A DNA stretch of 8,420 nt. Source: Paracoccaceae bacterium. GTDB lineage: Bacteria; Pseudomonadota; Alphaproteobacteria; Rhodobacterales; Rhodobacteraceae. Below are positions 1-6,653 of the stretch, piece by piece. The notes below the pieces were generated by a model. It saw nothing but the letters and a program-made list of their open reading frames with translations, had not been told where the DNA came from and did no database searches. How positions within the stretch are numbered: the stretch's first letter is position 1; each line of letters begins with the position of its first letter. The translations under genes were made by a program, and so were the position numbers. The stretch is taken from contig JAESRD010000147.1 of the NCBI GenBank assembly GCA_016764835.1, forward strand, positions 1-8,420, in the 5' to 3' direction.

Positions 1-546
1 GCCGCGTTTAGCGTCGCCGCCCCCGGCGCGCGGGTATTGGCGCTGCGGCCCACCGCCTCGCTCGCCCCGTCGGTTGCTGGCTGGGACAAACGCTACCACA
101 GCCACCGCAGGCTCGATTTCACGAGCAGATACGGCTACGCGCCTGACATGGTCGAAGCCGCCGACGCCGCCTATGTGGTGTTCGATCCGCTTTATCCGCC
201 AGATGCCATGCATGCAGCGCTGTTCCACCGGCCCAATGTGACCGCCCTGCCCGTGCGTCAAGCCGGAGTGCGGATTGAGCAGTTGATGGATATGATGCAG
301 ATCACCTCGCCGATTATCGAAGAAGCTATGATCGGCGACCTAACCCCGGTTAGCTTTGCCAACCATTGGCGCGCGCGGCGTCAAAACCTGCCCTATCTGC
401 GCACCCTGCTCAAACGGCTTGAAGTCAGTGAGCGACACGGGTTGTCAGCACTGCTGTGCCGCCACGGGCTAGAGACCCGCGACGCGCCGCTTTACCAGCG
501 CAGGCTTGATGAGCTGGCCGAATTGGCCCCCACGCAAAGCGAGTAG
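1..546 (+). CDS. C-terminal part of an alpha/beta-hydrolase-like protein, family typical of Rhodobacteraceae (5' truncated)
   Basis: The open frame runs from the first base of the window to TAG at 544-546 and gives the last 181 residues; the start lies outside. From memory of the family, full-length relatives carry a small-residue G-x-G-x-x-G-Y-A-A-A nucleophile-elbow-like segment just before the point where this window starts (AAFSVAAPGARVLAL). The visible segments that fit this family are GWDKRYHSHRRLDFTSRYGYAPDM, the strand YVVFDPLYPPDAMHAALF, and YLRTLLKRLE followed by LSALLCRHGLETRDAPLYQRRLDEL near the end. Database relatives are often labelled phosphoadenosine phosphosulfate reductase, but I see no PAPS-reductase motif such as the C-terminal ECGxH, so that label should not be transferred. 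Substrate and role are unknown. It converges with the gene ending at 578, leaving only 31 nt between the stops. Certain as a coding region; the fold assignment is moderate. Confidence 0.82.
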   Translation, partial: AAFSVAAPGARVLALRPTASLAPSVAGWDKRYHSHRRLDFTSRYGYAPDMVEAADAAYVVFDPLYPPDAMHAALFHRPNVTALPVRQAGVRIEQLMDMMQITSPIIEEAMIGDLTPVSFANHWRARRQNLPYLRTLLKRLEVSERHGLSALLCRHGLETRDAPLYQRRLDELAELAPTQSE

Positions 547-577
547 CCCCCCCCGACCAGCCGCCTTGCCAGCATAC

Positions 578-1189
578 CTATTTAGTTGTGCGCTCCAGCG
601 AGATTGGCGTGGTCGAGTTGCGCTCATCCCCGTCAAACTGGTTCGACAAGATGATCGCCGTTCCGACAGCTGGCAAATAAACATAGCTGAGCGACAGGCC
701 GCCATCAACGCCCCAATCATAGCGCAGATCAACGCCGACGGTCTCATATACACAGCCCGACAGCTCCATGTCGTCGGTCTCATAAAAGCGCACTGAGGTC
801 ACCTCATTGCGCCGCCCACCATCGGCAAAAACATTGACCGATGCGCCTTCCCAGCTCAGGCCGGGCAGCGGGTCTGGCAAGCGCGCCGGATCAATTTGAA
901 ACTCAATATCAAGCCGGGTGCCGGGCACTTCCTGACCATTGCCGTCAAGTTCATATTCCTGAACAAAATAGACCCCGCGATGGGCACGAAAGAACATAGG
1001 CGGCGCGCCATCATCATAATGCTCTTCAAGCCGCAAATAGCCGTCGCTCAGACGGCGGACTTTGGTGTAGTCGCCCGCGCTAAAGCGCACAGTTACGCCG
1101 CGGGTCAGATCGGCATCGGTCAAACATTGGGCCTGCGCCCCGCCCACCATTGCCATACTGGCCAAAGCACCAAAAACGATGTTCCGCAT
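578..1189 (-). CDS. Secreted/periplasmic protein of unknown function
   Basis: This codes for 203 residues. I chose the ATG at 1187-1189 because GGAG lies 7 nt upstream of it and because it places a classical signal peptide at the N-terminus (MRNIVFGALASMAMVGGAQA, probable signal peptidase I cleavage after AQA at residue 20). An upstream in-frame start at 1282 would bury the signal peptide and run into the next gene. The residue before Cys22 is Gln, so there is no lipobox. The mature part looks all-beta, with alternating polar and hydrophobic strands and many Gly-Asp turns. It has two cysteines (Cys22 and Cys146 in SGCVY) that could form a disulfide in the periplasm. Near the C-terminus is GGLSLSYVYLPAVGTAIIL. 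I do not recognise a named domain. It lies 67 nt downstream of the small membrane protein gene on the same strand and could be cotranscribed with it. Confidence 0.85.
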   Translation of the reverse strand: MRNIVFGALASMAMVGGAQAQCLTDADLTRGVTVRFSAGDYTKVRRLSDGYLRLEEHYDDGAPPMFFRAHRGVYFVQEYELDGNGQEVPGTRLDIEFQIDPARLPDPLPGLSWEGASVNVFADGGRRNEVTSVRFYETDDMELSGCVYETVGVDLRYDWGVDGGLSLSYVYLPAVGTAIILSNQFDGDERNSTTPISLERTTK

Positions 1190-1256
1190 AATCTTACTCC
1201 CAAATAACCTTATCGCTTCACAGCTCAATTTAACTGTTCCGCTTAAGGCAAAACCA

Positions 1257-1541
1257 TTAGCCCCCGTTGCGCGTGTCAACATCGCCGCGCATTGCGGCTA
1301 AAACACGGGGGCCAAAATACCCAACCGCGCCGCCCAGAATAAGTGAAGCACCAGCGTTTTTGCCGAGCAACATAAGGACGACAGCCGCGCCAAACATTGC
1401 TGCCATAAACGCCAGCAAACGCAGCTCGCCCGGCTCAAGCCGTATTTTTGACTGCAGCGCCTGCGCCAGCGGCCGCGCGACCGGAGCCTCTAGGTGAGGC
1501 GTCAGGAAACCGGCAATAGCGGCAATTATAAAGCTTAACAT
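1257..1541 (-). CDS. Small conserved inner-membrane protein of unknown function
   Basis: This codes for 94 residues. The ATG at 1539-1541 is supported by GGAG 8 nt upstream. Three hydrophobic segments are visible: residues 1-14 (MLSFIIAAIAGFLT), about 41-60 (RLLAFMAAMFGAAVVLMLLG) and about 63-84 (AGASLILGGAVGYFGPRVLAAM). Between the first and second lies an amphipathic basic/acidic stretch (ARPLAQALQSKIRLEPGELR). The pattern, a short hydrophobic N-terminus followed by TPHLEAPVARPLA and LEPGELRLL, resembles small hypothetical membrane proteins I associate with Rhodobacteraceae genomes. No catalytic or binding motif is visible and I assign no function. The downstream neighbour on the same strand is a secreted protein. 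The upstream side faces pyrC divergently across 236 nt. Confidence 0.8.
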   Translation of the reverse strand: MLSFIIAAIAGFLTPHLEAPVARPLAQALQSKIRLEPGELRLLAFMAAMFGAAVVLMLLGKNAGASLILGGAVGYFGPRVLAAMRGDVDTRNGG

Positions 1542-1592
1542 CTTCGGTTCTCCAAAAACTCGGGCTGCCTAGATTATTGCCGCGCAGGCCGC

Positions 1593-1646
1593 GCCGGGCA
1601 AGGGCTTTTAGCCATAAGCCAGGCCAATGGGGCGGCTTTGCCCGGC
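1593..1646. repeat. Inverted repeat in the pyrC upstream region
   Basis: GCCGGGCAA (1593-1601) is matched by its exact reverse complement TTGCCCGGC (1638-1646). The 36-nt loop itself contains short GGC/GCC complements (GGCTTTTAGCC at 1603-1613). There is no T-run on either side, so it does not look like an intrinsic terminator. It lies 132 nt before pyrC and 51 nt before the divergent membrane-protein gene, so it could be an operator or a leader structure for either. The function is not established. Confidence 0.4.
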
Positions 1647-1712
1647 AAATGGCACCAAATCAGCCAGAGTTTGGCCCTGAAGCCCGCAAAGCCAATATTC
1701 TGCTACCGCCCG

Positions 1713-1724
1713 CTATGGCCATAG
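1713..1724. promoter_or_regulatory. 12-bp perfect palindrome upstream of pyrC
   Basis: CTATGGCCATAG is a perfect palindrome ending 53 nt before the pyrC start codon. A dimeric regulator site is possible, but no family consensus was recognised. Palindromes of this length in a GC-rich 236-nt gap are not rare enough to be convincing. I could not define a confident pyrC promoter: TTGACC at 1743-1748 has no acceptable -10 at the proper distance. Confidence 0.25.
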
Positions 1725-1777
1725 ATAACGCAGCCGTGTAAATTGACCAAATCATAACAGCTTCAAAGAAGTGGCCC

Positions 1778-2830
1778 ATGCCCAAAAAGAACCTGACCAG
1801 CCTAATCATGCAGCGTCCCGGCGACTGGCACCTGCACTTGCGTGACGGCGCGATGATGAAGGCCGTTGTGGCCCAAACAGCGGCTCATTTTGGCCGCGCT
1901 GTTATTATGCCAAACCTCGTGCCCCCCGTGGTCACCGCCGCGCAAGCCGTGGCGTACAAGGCGCGCATCATGAGCGCCCTGCCTGAGGGCAGCGACTTTA
2001 CCCCGCTGATGACCCTGTATCTGACCGAAGAGACCGACCCCGAAGATGTTGCAAAGGCTTTTGCCGATGGCATAGCGGCGGCGGTAAAGCTCTACCCGGC
2101 CGGGGCCACAACCAATTCGGCCTCCGGCGTGCAAGACTTCAAAAAAGTAGCCCCCGTGCTGCGCAAAATGGCCAAAATAGGCATGCCGCTTTGTATTCAC
2201 GGCGAGGTGACAGACCCGTCCGTGGATATCTTTGACCGCGAAGCCGTGTTCATTGACAAAGTGCTTAAACCTTTGCGCAAGCGCCACCCCGATTTGCGGG
2301 TGGTTATGGAACATATTACCACCCAACGGGCGGTTGATTATGTGCGCGACAATCACAAGAACCTCGCCGCCACCATCACCACGCATCACTTGATTATCAA
2401 CCGCAACCACATCCTCGCCGGTGGCCTCAAACCACACTATTATTGCCTGCCCGTCGCCAAACGTGAGCAGCACAGGGTGGCGCTGGTTGAGGCGGCCATT
2501 TCGGGCGACAAACGGTTCTTTCTTGGCACCGATTCTGCACCCCATACTGACGCCAACAAACTGCAAGCCTGCGGCTGCGCTGGCATCTATTCTGCCCCTG
2601 TGACCATGGCCTGCTTGGCCGAAGTATTTGACGCCAGCGGCAGGCTCGACCGGCTCGAGGCCTTTGCCGCCATTAACGGCCCGCGCTTCTACCGGCTGGC
2701 CCCAGACACCGCCAAGATCACCCTGACCAAAGGCGCGCCCTACCGGCCGCCTGCCAGTTTAGAGACACCAGACGGCCCCGTGACAATCTTTGATCCCGGC
2801 TTTGAGCTGCATTGGCAGATCACGGCCTAG
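1778..2830 (+). CDS. pyrC: Dihydroorotase, class II (E. coli PyrC type)
   Basis: This cytosolic zinc amidohydrolase interconverts N-carbamoyl-L-aspartate and L-dihydroorotate, the third step of UMP synthesis. It has 350 residues, against about 348 for the E. coli enzyme, and aligns with it throughout by eye. All metal and catalytic residues are present: His18 and His20 in DWHLHLRD, the carboxylated lysine Lys104 in [13 protein letters not shown], His141 in CIHGEVT, His179 in MEHITT and Asp252 in LGTDSAPH. Each is offset by exactly +2 from E. coli numbering (16, 18, 102, 139, 177, 250). The substrate-loop Thr-Thr pair is at 111-112. The start at 1778 has only a weak purine stretch upstream; Met11 at 1808 is an alternative, but the longer form matches the usual length. 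Thirty nt separate it from pyrE, suggesting cotranscription. No truncation is visible. Confidence 0.98.
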   Translation: MPKKNLTSLIMQRPGDWHLHLRDGAMMKAVVAQTAAHFGRAVIMPNLVPPVVTAAQAVAYKARIMSALPEGSDFTPLMTLYLTEETDPEDVAKAFADGIAAAVKLYPAGATTNSASGVQDFKKVAPVLRKMAKIGMPLCIHGEVTDPSVDIFDREAVFIDKVLKPLRKRHPDLRVVMEHITTQRAVDYVRDNHKNLAATITTHHLIINRNHILAGGLKPHYYCLPVAKREQHRVALVEAAISGDKRFFLGTDSAPHTDANKLQACGCAGIYSAPVTMACLAEVFDASGRLDRLEAFAAINGPRFYRLAPDTAKITLTKGAPYRPPASLETPDGPVTIFDPGFELHWQITA

Positions 2831-2860
2831 CCCCCTTTTTTTCCCAAATGAGAACCAGCA

Positions 2861-3535
2861 ATGATCCCCAGCGCCTTCCCACCAAAAGACGAAATCGCCC
2901 GCCTTACCGCCCAGATGCTACTCGACTGCGGCGCGGTCAACTTTAACGCCGCCGAGCCCTATACGCTGGCCAGCGGCAAACGCGCGCCAACCTATGTTGA
3001 TTGCCGCAGGCTGATTTCCTTCCCGCGCATCCGCTCGATCCTGATGGACTTCTTGGCCATCTCGATCATGCGCGAAGCCGGGGTTGAAGCGTTTGACAAT
3101 ATTTCTGGCGGCGAGACTGCGGGTATCCCCTTTGCCGCTTTGGTGGCTGAGCGGCTGGCGCTGCCGATGACCTATGTGCGCAAAAAGCCCAAAGGCTACG
3201 GCAAGAATGCCCGCATTGAAGGGATAATGAACGCAGGCGAGCGCGTGCTTTTGGTTGAAGACCTAACCACCGATGGCGGCTCAAAACTCAGCTTTATCAA
3301 CGCAATCCGCGAAACCGGGGCGACGTGCAACTACACAGCCGTCATTTTTTACTACGGCATATTTGAGGGCGTTACCGAAGCTTTGGCCGCCGAAGACATC
3401 AAACTGGTTCATCTTTGCACATGGTGGGACATTCTGGCCGAGGCCCGCACCCGCGAAACTTTTGATGCTGGCGAATTGGTCGAAGTTGAGCGTTTTTTGC
3501 GCGATCCTGTCTCTTGGCAGGCTGCTTGGGGCTAG
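2861..3535 (+). CDS. pyrE: Orotate phosphoribosyltransferase
   Basis: This enzyme transfers the phosphoribosyl group of PRPP to orotate, giving OMP and pyrophosphate, the fifth step of UMP synthesis; it normally acts as a cytosolic dimer. It has 224 residues. The type I PRTase signature is [13 protein letters not shown] at 129-141, with the acidic pair Glu133-Asp134 that contacts PRPP. The mobile catalytic loop is represented by [17 protein letters not shown] (105-121), rich in the Lys/Arg needed to stabilise pyrophosphate. The N-terminal substrate region includes FTLASGK-like [17 protein letters not shown] (34-50). The C-terminus ([28 protein letters not shown]) extends a little beyond shorter enterobacterial forms. 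The start ATG has a modest GAG about 8 nt upstream. It follows pyrC by 30 nt, so the two pyrimidine steps are probably one operon. Confidence 0.97.
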   Translation: MIPSAFPPKDEIARLTAQMLLDCGAVNFNAAEPYTLASGKRAPTYVDCRRLISFPRIRSILMDFLAISIMREAGVEAFDNISGGETAGIPFAALVAERLALPMTYVRKKPKGYGKNARIEGIMNAGERVLLVEDLTTDGGSKLSFINAIRETGATCNYTAVIFYYGIFEGVTEALAAEDIKLVHLCTWWDILAEARTRETFDAGELVEVERFLRDPVSWQAAWG

Positions 3536-3597
3536 CGACAAAATTAAGGCTAAGTTAATTTTCTTTTCCTCAATTTACCCGCTATTCTCACCAGATA

Positions 3598-3621
3598 TGG
3601 CGGCTCTCTATTGAGCCGCCA
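3598..3621 (+). terminator. Strong hairpin after pyrE, possible terminator
   Basis: TGGCGGCTC (3598-3606) pairs perfectly with GAGCCGCCA (3613-3621) across a TCTATT loop, a 9-bp GC-rich stem beginning 62 nt after the pyrE stop. No T-run follows (CTAAATCATG), so it is atypical as an intrinsic terminator and could instead protect the 3' end. Upstream, an AT-only 8-bp repeat (AAAATTAA 3540-3547 / TTAATTTT 3555-3562) is followed by CTTTTCC and is a weaker alternative termination site. Confidence 0.45.
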
Positions 3622-3722
3622 CTAAATCATGTGGCCCAAATTTTATACAGATGATACTAACAGACATATCCAGATTGCCTAAATCATCACAAATGCGCTA
3701 CTAAGAAACAGTCAGCAACACC

Positions 3723-3752
3723 GCCCCAAAGGGGCAACAACCGCAAAGGTTG
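3723..3752 (+). other. Two tandem small hairpins in the dnaB leader
   Basis: GCCCC-AAA-GGGGC (3723-3735) is followed within 2 nt by CAACC-GCAAA-GGTTG (3738-3752). Both stems are perfect 5-bp helices and they end 52 nt before the dnaB start codon. The 269-nt gap between pyrE and dnaB otherwise contains the post-pyrE hairpin and no ORF that I believe. A dnaB promoter is expected somewhere in it, but I cannot place one with confidence. Confidence 0.35.
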
Positions 3753-3804
3753 GCGTGCAATTCGCTTGTATCTGACACTAACTTTGAGGCCGGGGCACCA
3801 ACAA

Positions 3805-5292
3805 ATGAATGAAATAGCTACATTTACCGGGGCCGCACCCGAAGCCGCCGATGTCGACACGGTTCCGCATTCTATCGAAGCCGAGCAGCAAATTCTTGGC
3901 GCAATTCTCACCAATAATGATGTGTTCGACCGGATCAGCACGATTCTCACAGCGGATCATTTCTATGAGCCGGTGCATGGCCGAATTTTTGACATTGCCG
4001 GTCAGCGCATTCGGCGCAACTCATTGGCCTCGCCGGTCACGCTAAAAACATTCCTTGAGGATGATGCCGGGCTCAAAGAACTCGGCGGTGCTGCCTATCT
4101 GGCCCGTCTGGCTGGCGCCGCTATTTCGGCCTTTGCCGCGCGTGACTATGCCCAGATGATCTATGATCTGGCCGTGCGCCGCGAGCTTATCGCGCTGGGC
4201 CAAGACATTGCCGCGCGCGCCTCAAAGGTTGATGTTGAAAACGAGCCAACTGAGCAAATTGTTGAGGCTGAACAGGCGCTTTATAAACTGGCCGAGCAAG
4301 GCACATCTGAGCAAGGCTTTCAGTCGTTTCTGCGCGCTGTTACCAATGCTGTGCAAAACGCCAATGCTGCTTATGGCCGCGACGGCGGGCTTGCTGGCAT
4401 CTCAACCGGGCTTGATGATCTCGACAAAAAGCTCGGCGGGTTGCACAAATCTGACCTGCTGATTTTGGACGGTCGCCCGTCAATGGGTAAAACTGCTTTG
4501 GCCACGAACATCGCCTTTAACGTCGCCAAAGCCTACCGCAAAGGCATCATGCCTGACGGTAATGAGGGCGCGGTAAATGGCGGTGTGGTTGGCTTTTATA
4601 GCCTAGAGATGAGCGCTGAGCAGCTCGCCGCCCGTATTCTGTCAGAGGCGTCCGAAGTACCCTCTGAGCAGATCCGCCGCGGTGATATGACCGAGGGCGA
4701 GTTTCGCCGCTTTGTTGAAGCCGCCAAAGACCTTGAAAGCTGTCCGCTGTTTATTGACGACACCGCCGCTTTGCCGATCAGCCAACTTGCGGCCCGCGCG
4801 CGGCGCTTGAAGCGCACCCACGGGCTCGATGTTCTGATCGTTGACTATTTGCAGCTGGTCCGCCCGGCCACCGCGAAAGACAGCCGCGTGAACGAAGTCT
4901 CGGAAATCACCCAAGGGCTCAAGGCAATCGCCAAGGAGCTCGACATTCCGGTGATCGCGCTGTCGCAGCTGTCGCGCCAAGTTGAGAACCGCGAAGACAA
5001 GCGGCCGCAGCTAAGCGATTTGCGCGAATCTGGCTCGATTGAGCAAGATGCTGATGTTGTGATGTTTGTGTACCGCGAAGAATATTACAAAGAGCGCGAG
5101 AAACCGTCTGACCATGAGCTAGAGAAAATGGCCGCCTGGCAGGACGACATGGAGCGCTTGCACGGCAAGGCCGAGATCGTGATCGGCAAGCAGCGCCACG
5201 GGCCGATTGGCACGGTTGATCTGAGCTTTGAGGGGCGGTTCACGCGGTTTGGGAATTTGGCCAAGGCGTGGCAGCAGGATGAGCGCGAGTAG
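3805..5292 (+). CDS. dnaB: Replicative DNA helicase DnaB
   Basis: This is the hexameric ring helicase that unwinds DNA 5'-3' at the replication fork and recruits primase. It has 495 residues. I chose the ATG at 3805 because GGGG sits 9 nt upstream; a TTG 39 nt earlier would add an atypical extension. The N-terminal domain opens with PHSIEAEQQILGAIL (21-35). The RecA-like domain has Walker A GRPSMGKT (223-230, Lys229 and Thr230), the catalytic Glu in FYSLEMS (Glu268), Walker B LIVDYLQL (344-351, Asp347), SQLSRQVENR (387-396), the DLRESGSIEQDAD segment (405-417), and the arginine-finger region KQRHGPIG (462-469, Arg464). An insertion of about 20 residues between Walker A and Glu268 (around 243-262) makes it longer than the 471-residue E. 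coli protein; this is seen in alphaproteobacterial DnaB and is too short to be an intein. All motifs are intact. Confidence 0.98.
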   Translation: MNEIATFTGAAPEAADVDTVPHSIEAEQQILGAILTNNDVFDRISTILTADHFYEPVHGRIFDIAGQRIRRNSLASPVTLKTFLEDDAGLKELGGAAYLARLAGAAISAFAARDYAQMIYDLAVRRELIALGQDIAARASKVDVENEPTEQIVEAEQALYKLAEQGTSEQGFQSFLRAVTNAVQNANAAYGRDGGLAGISTGLDDLDKKLGGLHKSDLLILDGRPSMGKTALATNIAFNVAKAYRKGIMPDGNEGAVNGGVVGFYSLEMSAEQLAARILSEASEVPSEQIRRGDMTEGEFRRFVEAAKDLESCPLFIDDTAALPISQLAARARRLKRTHGLDVLIVDYLQLVRPATAKDSRVNEVSEITQGLKAIAKELDIPVIALSQLSRQVENREDKRPQLSDLRESGSIEQDADVVMFVYREEYYKEREKPSDHELEKMAAWQDDMERLHGKAEIVIGKQRHGPIGTVDLSFEGRFTRFGNLAKAWQQDERE

Positions 5293-5307
5293 CGGCGGTT
5301 CCGCCGC
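5292..5307 (+). terminator. Hairpin overlapping the dnaB stop codon, possible terminator
   Basis: GCGGCG-GTTC-CGCCGC forms a perfect 6-bp all-GC stem with a 4-nt loop. It starts at the last base of the dnaB stop codon. No T-run follows, so intrinsic termination is uncertain. A near-palindrome, GCATTGGCATGCTAATGC (5309-5326), follows directly. Confidence 0.35.
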
Positions 5308-5341
5308 GGCATTGGCATGCTAATGCTGTCCGCCTCGCCTT

Positions 5342-5362
5342 CGTAAGAACAAATTTCTTACG
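5342..5362. repeat. 8-bp inverted repeat between dnaB and the orphan gene
   Basis: CGTAAGAA (5342-5349) and TTCTTACG (5355-5362) are exact reverse complements across a CAAAT loop. It marks the sharp change from GC-rich dnaB sequence to AT-rich DNA. It could be a terminator stem on either strand (no clear T-run) or a protein-binding site. Between here and the small gene at 5563 I see no other gene. Confidence 0.4.
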
Positions 5363-5493
5363 TGCTAATATGCAGATCAAATTGGCGGTGGTTGGTTTTC
5401 TCCAATAGCAACTCTGTGCCCAAACCTACGCTAGATCTTTGCCTCATCTTGCGCCAATTTCTGATGCTATCACTAATTGAAACTCAAAAATAA

Positions 5494-5523
5494 TTGGAAC
5501 ATTCTACGAACCTGTGTTAATAT
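5494..5523 (+). promoter_or_regulatory. Candidate sigma70-type promoter of the orphan small gene
   Basis: A -35-like TTGGAA (5494-5499, 4 of 6 to consensus) is separated by 18 nt from a -10-like TAATAT (5518-5523, 4 of 6) in strongly AT-rich DNA. Transcription would then begin around 5530, downstream of the ATG at 5524, which agrees with use of the internal GTG start at 5563. This is inferred by inspection only. Confidence 0.3.
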
Positions 5524-5549
5524 ATGAAGGAATTTCAAGCTACGAGACC

Positions 5550-5554
5550 GGGAG
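5550..5554 (+). promoter_or_regulatory. Shine-Dalgarno that decides the start of the orphan small gene
   Basis: GGGAG lies 8 nt before the in-frame GTG at 5563. The earlier in-frame ATG at 5524 has no purine-rich sequence upstream, so the ribosome site favours the shorter product. Confidence 0.5.
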
Positions 5555-5562
5555 AAAAGCAA

Positions 5563-5745
5563 GTGCTTAAATACATCTATCCAGACGGAAGTCATTGTTA
5601 TCGTGCGATTCACACTGCTCATGCTGTCTATACTAACGATGATGGCAAGCTCATTGCGCGCGCAGAGAAGTCAGATCAATCGGGCATGTATGAGTTCGAG
5701 ATAAAGGGCTTCGAACTGCTGCAACCCGGTATTGTCTACGATTAA
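5563..5745 (+). CDS. Orphan small protein of unknown function (about 60 aa)
   Basis: I do not recognise this protein. From the GTG at 5563 it has 60 residues; from the ATG at 5524 it would have 73. GTG is preferred because GGGAG precedes it by 8 nt and a candidate promoter would start transcription downstream of the ATG. The sequence suggests a small beta-rich soluble domain: KYIYPDGSHCYRAIHTAHAVYT, then NDDGKLIARAEK, then MYEFEIKGFELLQPGIVYD, with two DG turns and many aromatic residues. There is no signal peptide, membrane segment or known motif; the single Cys is in SHCYR. Codon use (AGA, AGG, ATA and A/T-ending codons) and lower GC differ from dnaB and the flanking genes, which suggests recent acquisition or a lineage-specific gene. 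It stands alone, converging on the hydroxylase gene. Whether it is truly expressed is moderately supported. Confidence 0.5.
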   Translation: MLKYIYPDGSHCYRAIHTAHAVYTNDDGKLIARAEKSDQSGMYEFEIKGFELLQPGIVYD

Positions 5746-5754
5746 CAATTTGAT

Positions 5755-5781
5755 CAGCTTTGCTGCCGGGGCAACCGCCCC
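5755..5781. terminator. Paired hairpins between convergent genes, possible bidirectional terminator
   Basis: CAGC-TTT-GCTG (5755-5765) is followed by GGGGC-AACC-GCCCC (5768-5781), whose last base belongs to the stop codon of the minus-strand hydroxylase gene. The position between two convergent stops suits termination, but neither strand has a convincing T-run. Confidence 0.35.
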
Positions 5782-6506
5782 TAAACCCGCGCCGCCACAT
5801 CCATCTCAGCCGCACTCAGCGCATAGCGCCCCGCAAACCGCGCCCGTGCCGCGACAAGCCGCGCATCATCAGGCCGCATGCCGAGTGTGCGGATAAACGC
5901 GGCGCGCTGCTGCGATTTGAGCGCCTCTCGGTTTATCGCCGTGCCCATCACCCGGTCAATGATCTCGCCGCCGGGCGAGACATGAAACCAACGGGCAAAG
6001 TCGCGAAAATGATGCTGGTTATGCAGCGTTGTAACATAACGCTCTAGCCGCGTTTTGGGCAGATTGAGATGGGCTGTCATGTGAAACCATTCATAAGACA
6101 AGAATGTCAAAATGCCGCCGACGAACACAATCGCCAGCGCCACTTGTCCAGCCTGCGGCACACCAAGCAGCGTCACAATCGCCAATGTCAGGCTGAAATT
6201 GAGCGCCAAAACCGGCAACGCCACCCAGATTGGCACGAAGAACAGCCCCTCTTTGGTGGGGAAATCATGATGGCCATAATGCGCCTGATAGAGCAGATCA
6301 AACGCCCATTGGGCCTTGGGCGGCGGCAGATGAAAGATGAACCGGTGCAGCGTATATTCGTTGCTATACTGGGCTAAGATACCAATTGGCACCGTCAGCC
6401 AGACCCAGCCCGGCGCATGGGTCAGCAGCCACAGCAAAGCCGCCAGCCCGCATAAAGCCATAGCCACGACCGCCCGATGCCGGGCCATGATCTGCAATCG
6501 TTGCAT
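5781..6506 (-). CDS. Membrane fatty acid hydroxylase / sterol desaturase superfamily protein
   Basis: This is an integral membrane non-heme di-iron enzyme of the fatty acid hydroxylase superfamily, whose members insert oxygen or a double bond into lipids, sterols or carotenoids; the substrate here is unknown. It has 241 residues from the ATG at 6504-6506, chosen because AAGG lies 8 nt upstream. A GTG 24 nt further out has no ribosome site. The histidine clusters that bind the two irons are complete: HRFIFH (54-59), HYGHH (76-80), HMTAH (142-146) and HNQHH (162-166), with a further His175. Hydrophobic segments lie at about 12-30, 35-47, 89-115 and 119-138, so the histidine boxes face the cytoplasm as usual. 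The soluble C-terminal tail is Arg- and Ala-rich. It lies 147 nt downstream of the FAH-family gene on the same strand; cotranscription is possible but not required. Confidence 0.9.
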   Translation of the reverse strand: MQRLQIMARHRAVVAMALCGLAALLWLLTHAPGWVWLTVPIGILAQYSNEYTLHRFIFHLPPPKAQWAFDLLYQAHYGHHDFPTKEGLFFVPIWVALPVLALNFSLTLAIVTLLGVPQAGQVALAIVFVGGILTFLSYEWFHMTAHLNLPKTRLERYVTTLHNQHHFRDFARWFHVSPGGEIIDRVMGTAINREALKSQQRAAFIRTLGMRPDDARLVAARARFAGRYALSAAEMDVAARV

Positions 6507-6522
6507 CGCCAATACCTTACTG

Positions 6523-6567
6523 TTTGTCACTTGCCGTTGGGCGCGCTATTTGTCGCTTGCCGTTGGG
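6523..6567. repeat. 19-bp direct repeat (18/19 identical) upstream of the hydroxylase gene
   Basis: TTTGTCACTTGCCGTTGGG (6523-6541) recurs as TTTGTCGCTTGCCGTTGGG (6549-6567), with start-to-start spacing of 26 bp and 7 nt between the copies. The proximal copy ends 17 nt before the chosen hydroxylase start. The flanking bases are unrelated, so the repeat has sharp borders. Possible roles are tandem binding sites for a regulator or a local duplication. Confidence 0.75.
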
Positions 6568-6653
6568 AAAGTAGCGAACAAGGTTATGGCGGCTAAAGCC
6601 AGAAAATTCTCGCCCAAGCCCGTTGTGACGCAACGGCCAATGAAACAGCCGGG

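Noticed and set aside
547..554. Run of eight C residues after the first gene
   Set aside because: It lies just after the stop codon between convergent genes, so slippage there would not alter either protein; it has no terminator character.
1743..1748. TTGACC as a -35 box for pyrC
   Set aside because: No acceptable -10 hexamer is found 16-18 nt downstream, and the start codon would fall almost on the initiation site.
1802..2566. 254-codon open frame on the minus strand opposite pyrC
   Set aside because: It lies entirely antisense to a pyrC gene with every catalytic residue intact; the product is rich in Gly/His/Arg without domain logic, as expected from the complement of GC-rich codons.
4046..4080. 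Possible intein or large insertion in DnaB, a frequent intein host
   Set aside because: The protein is continuous at 495 residues with Walker A, Walker B and arginine-finger regions collinear. The only extra segment (about 20 residues before Glu268) is far too short for an intein and is usual for alphaproteobacteria.
6620..6636. CCGTTG-TGACG-CAACGG hairpin after the FAH-family gene as a terminator
   Set aside because: The stem is only 6 bp with no T-run on the minus strand; it shares the CCGTTG core with the nearby direct repeats and may be chance.
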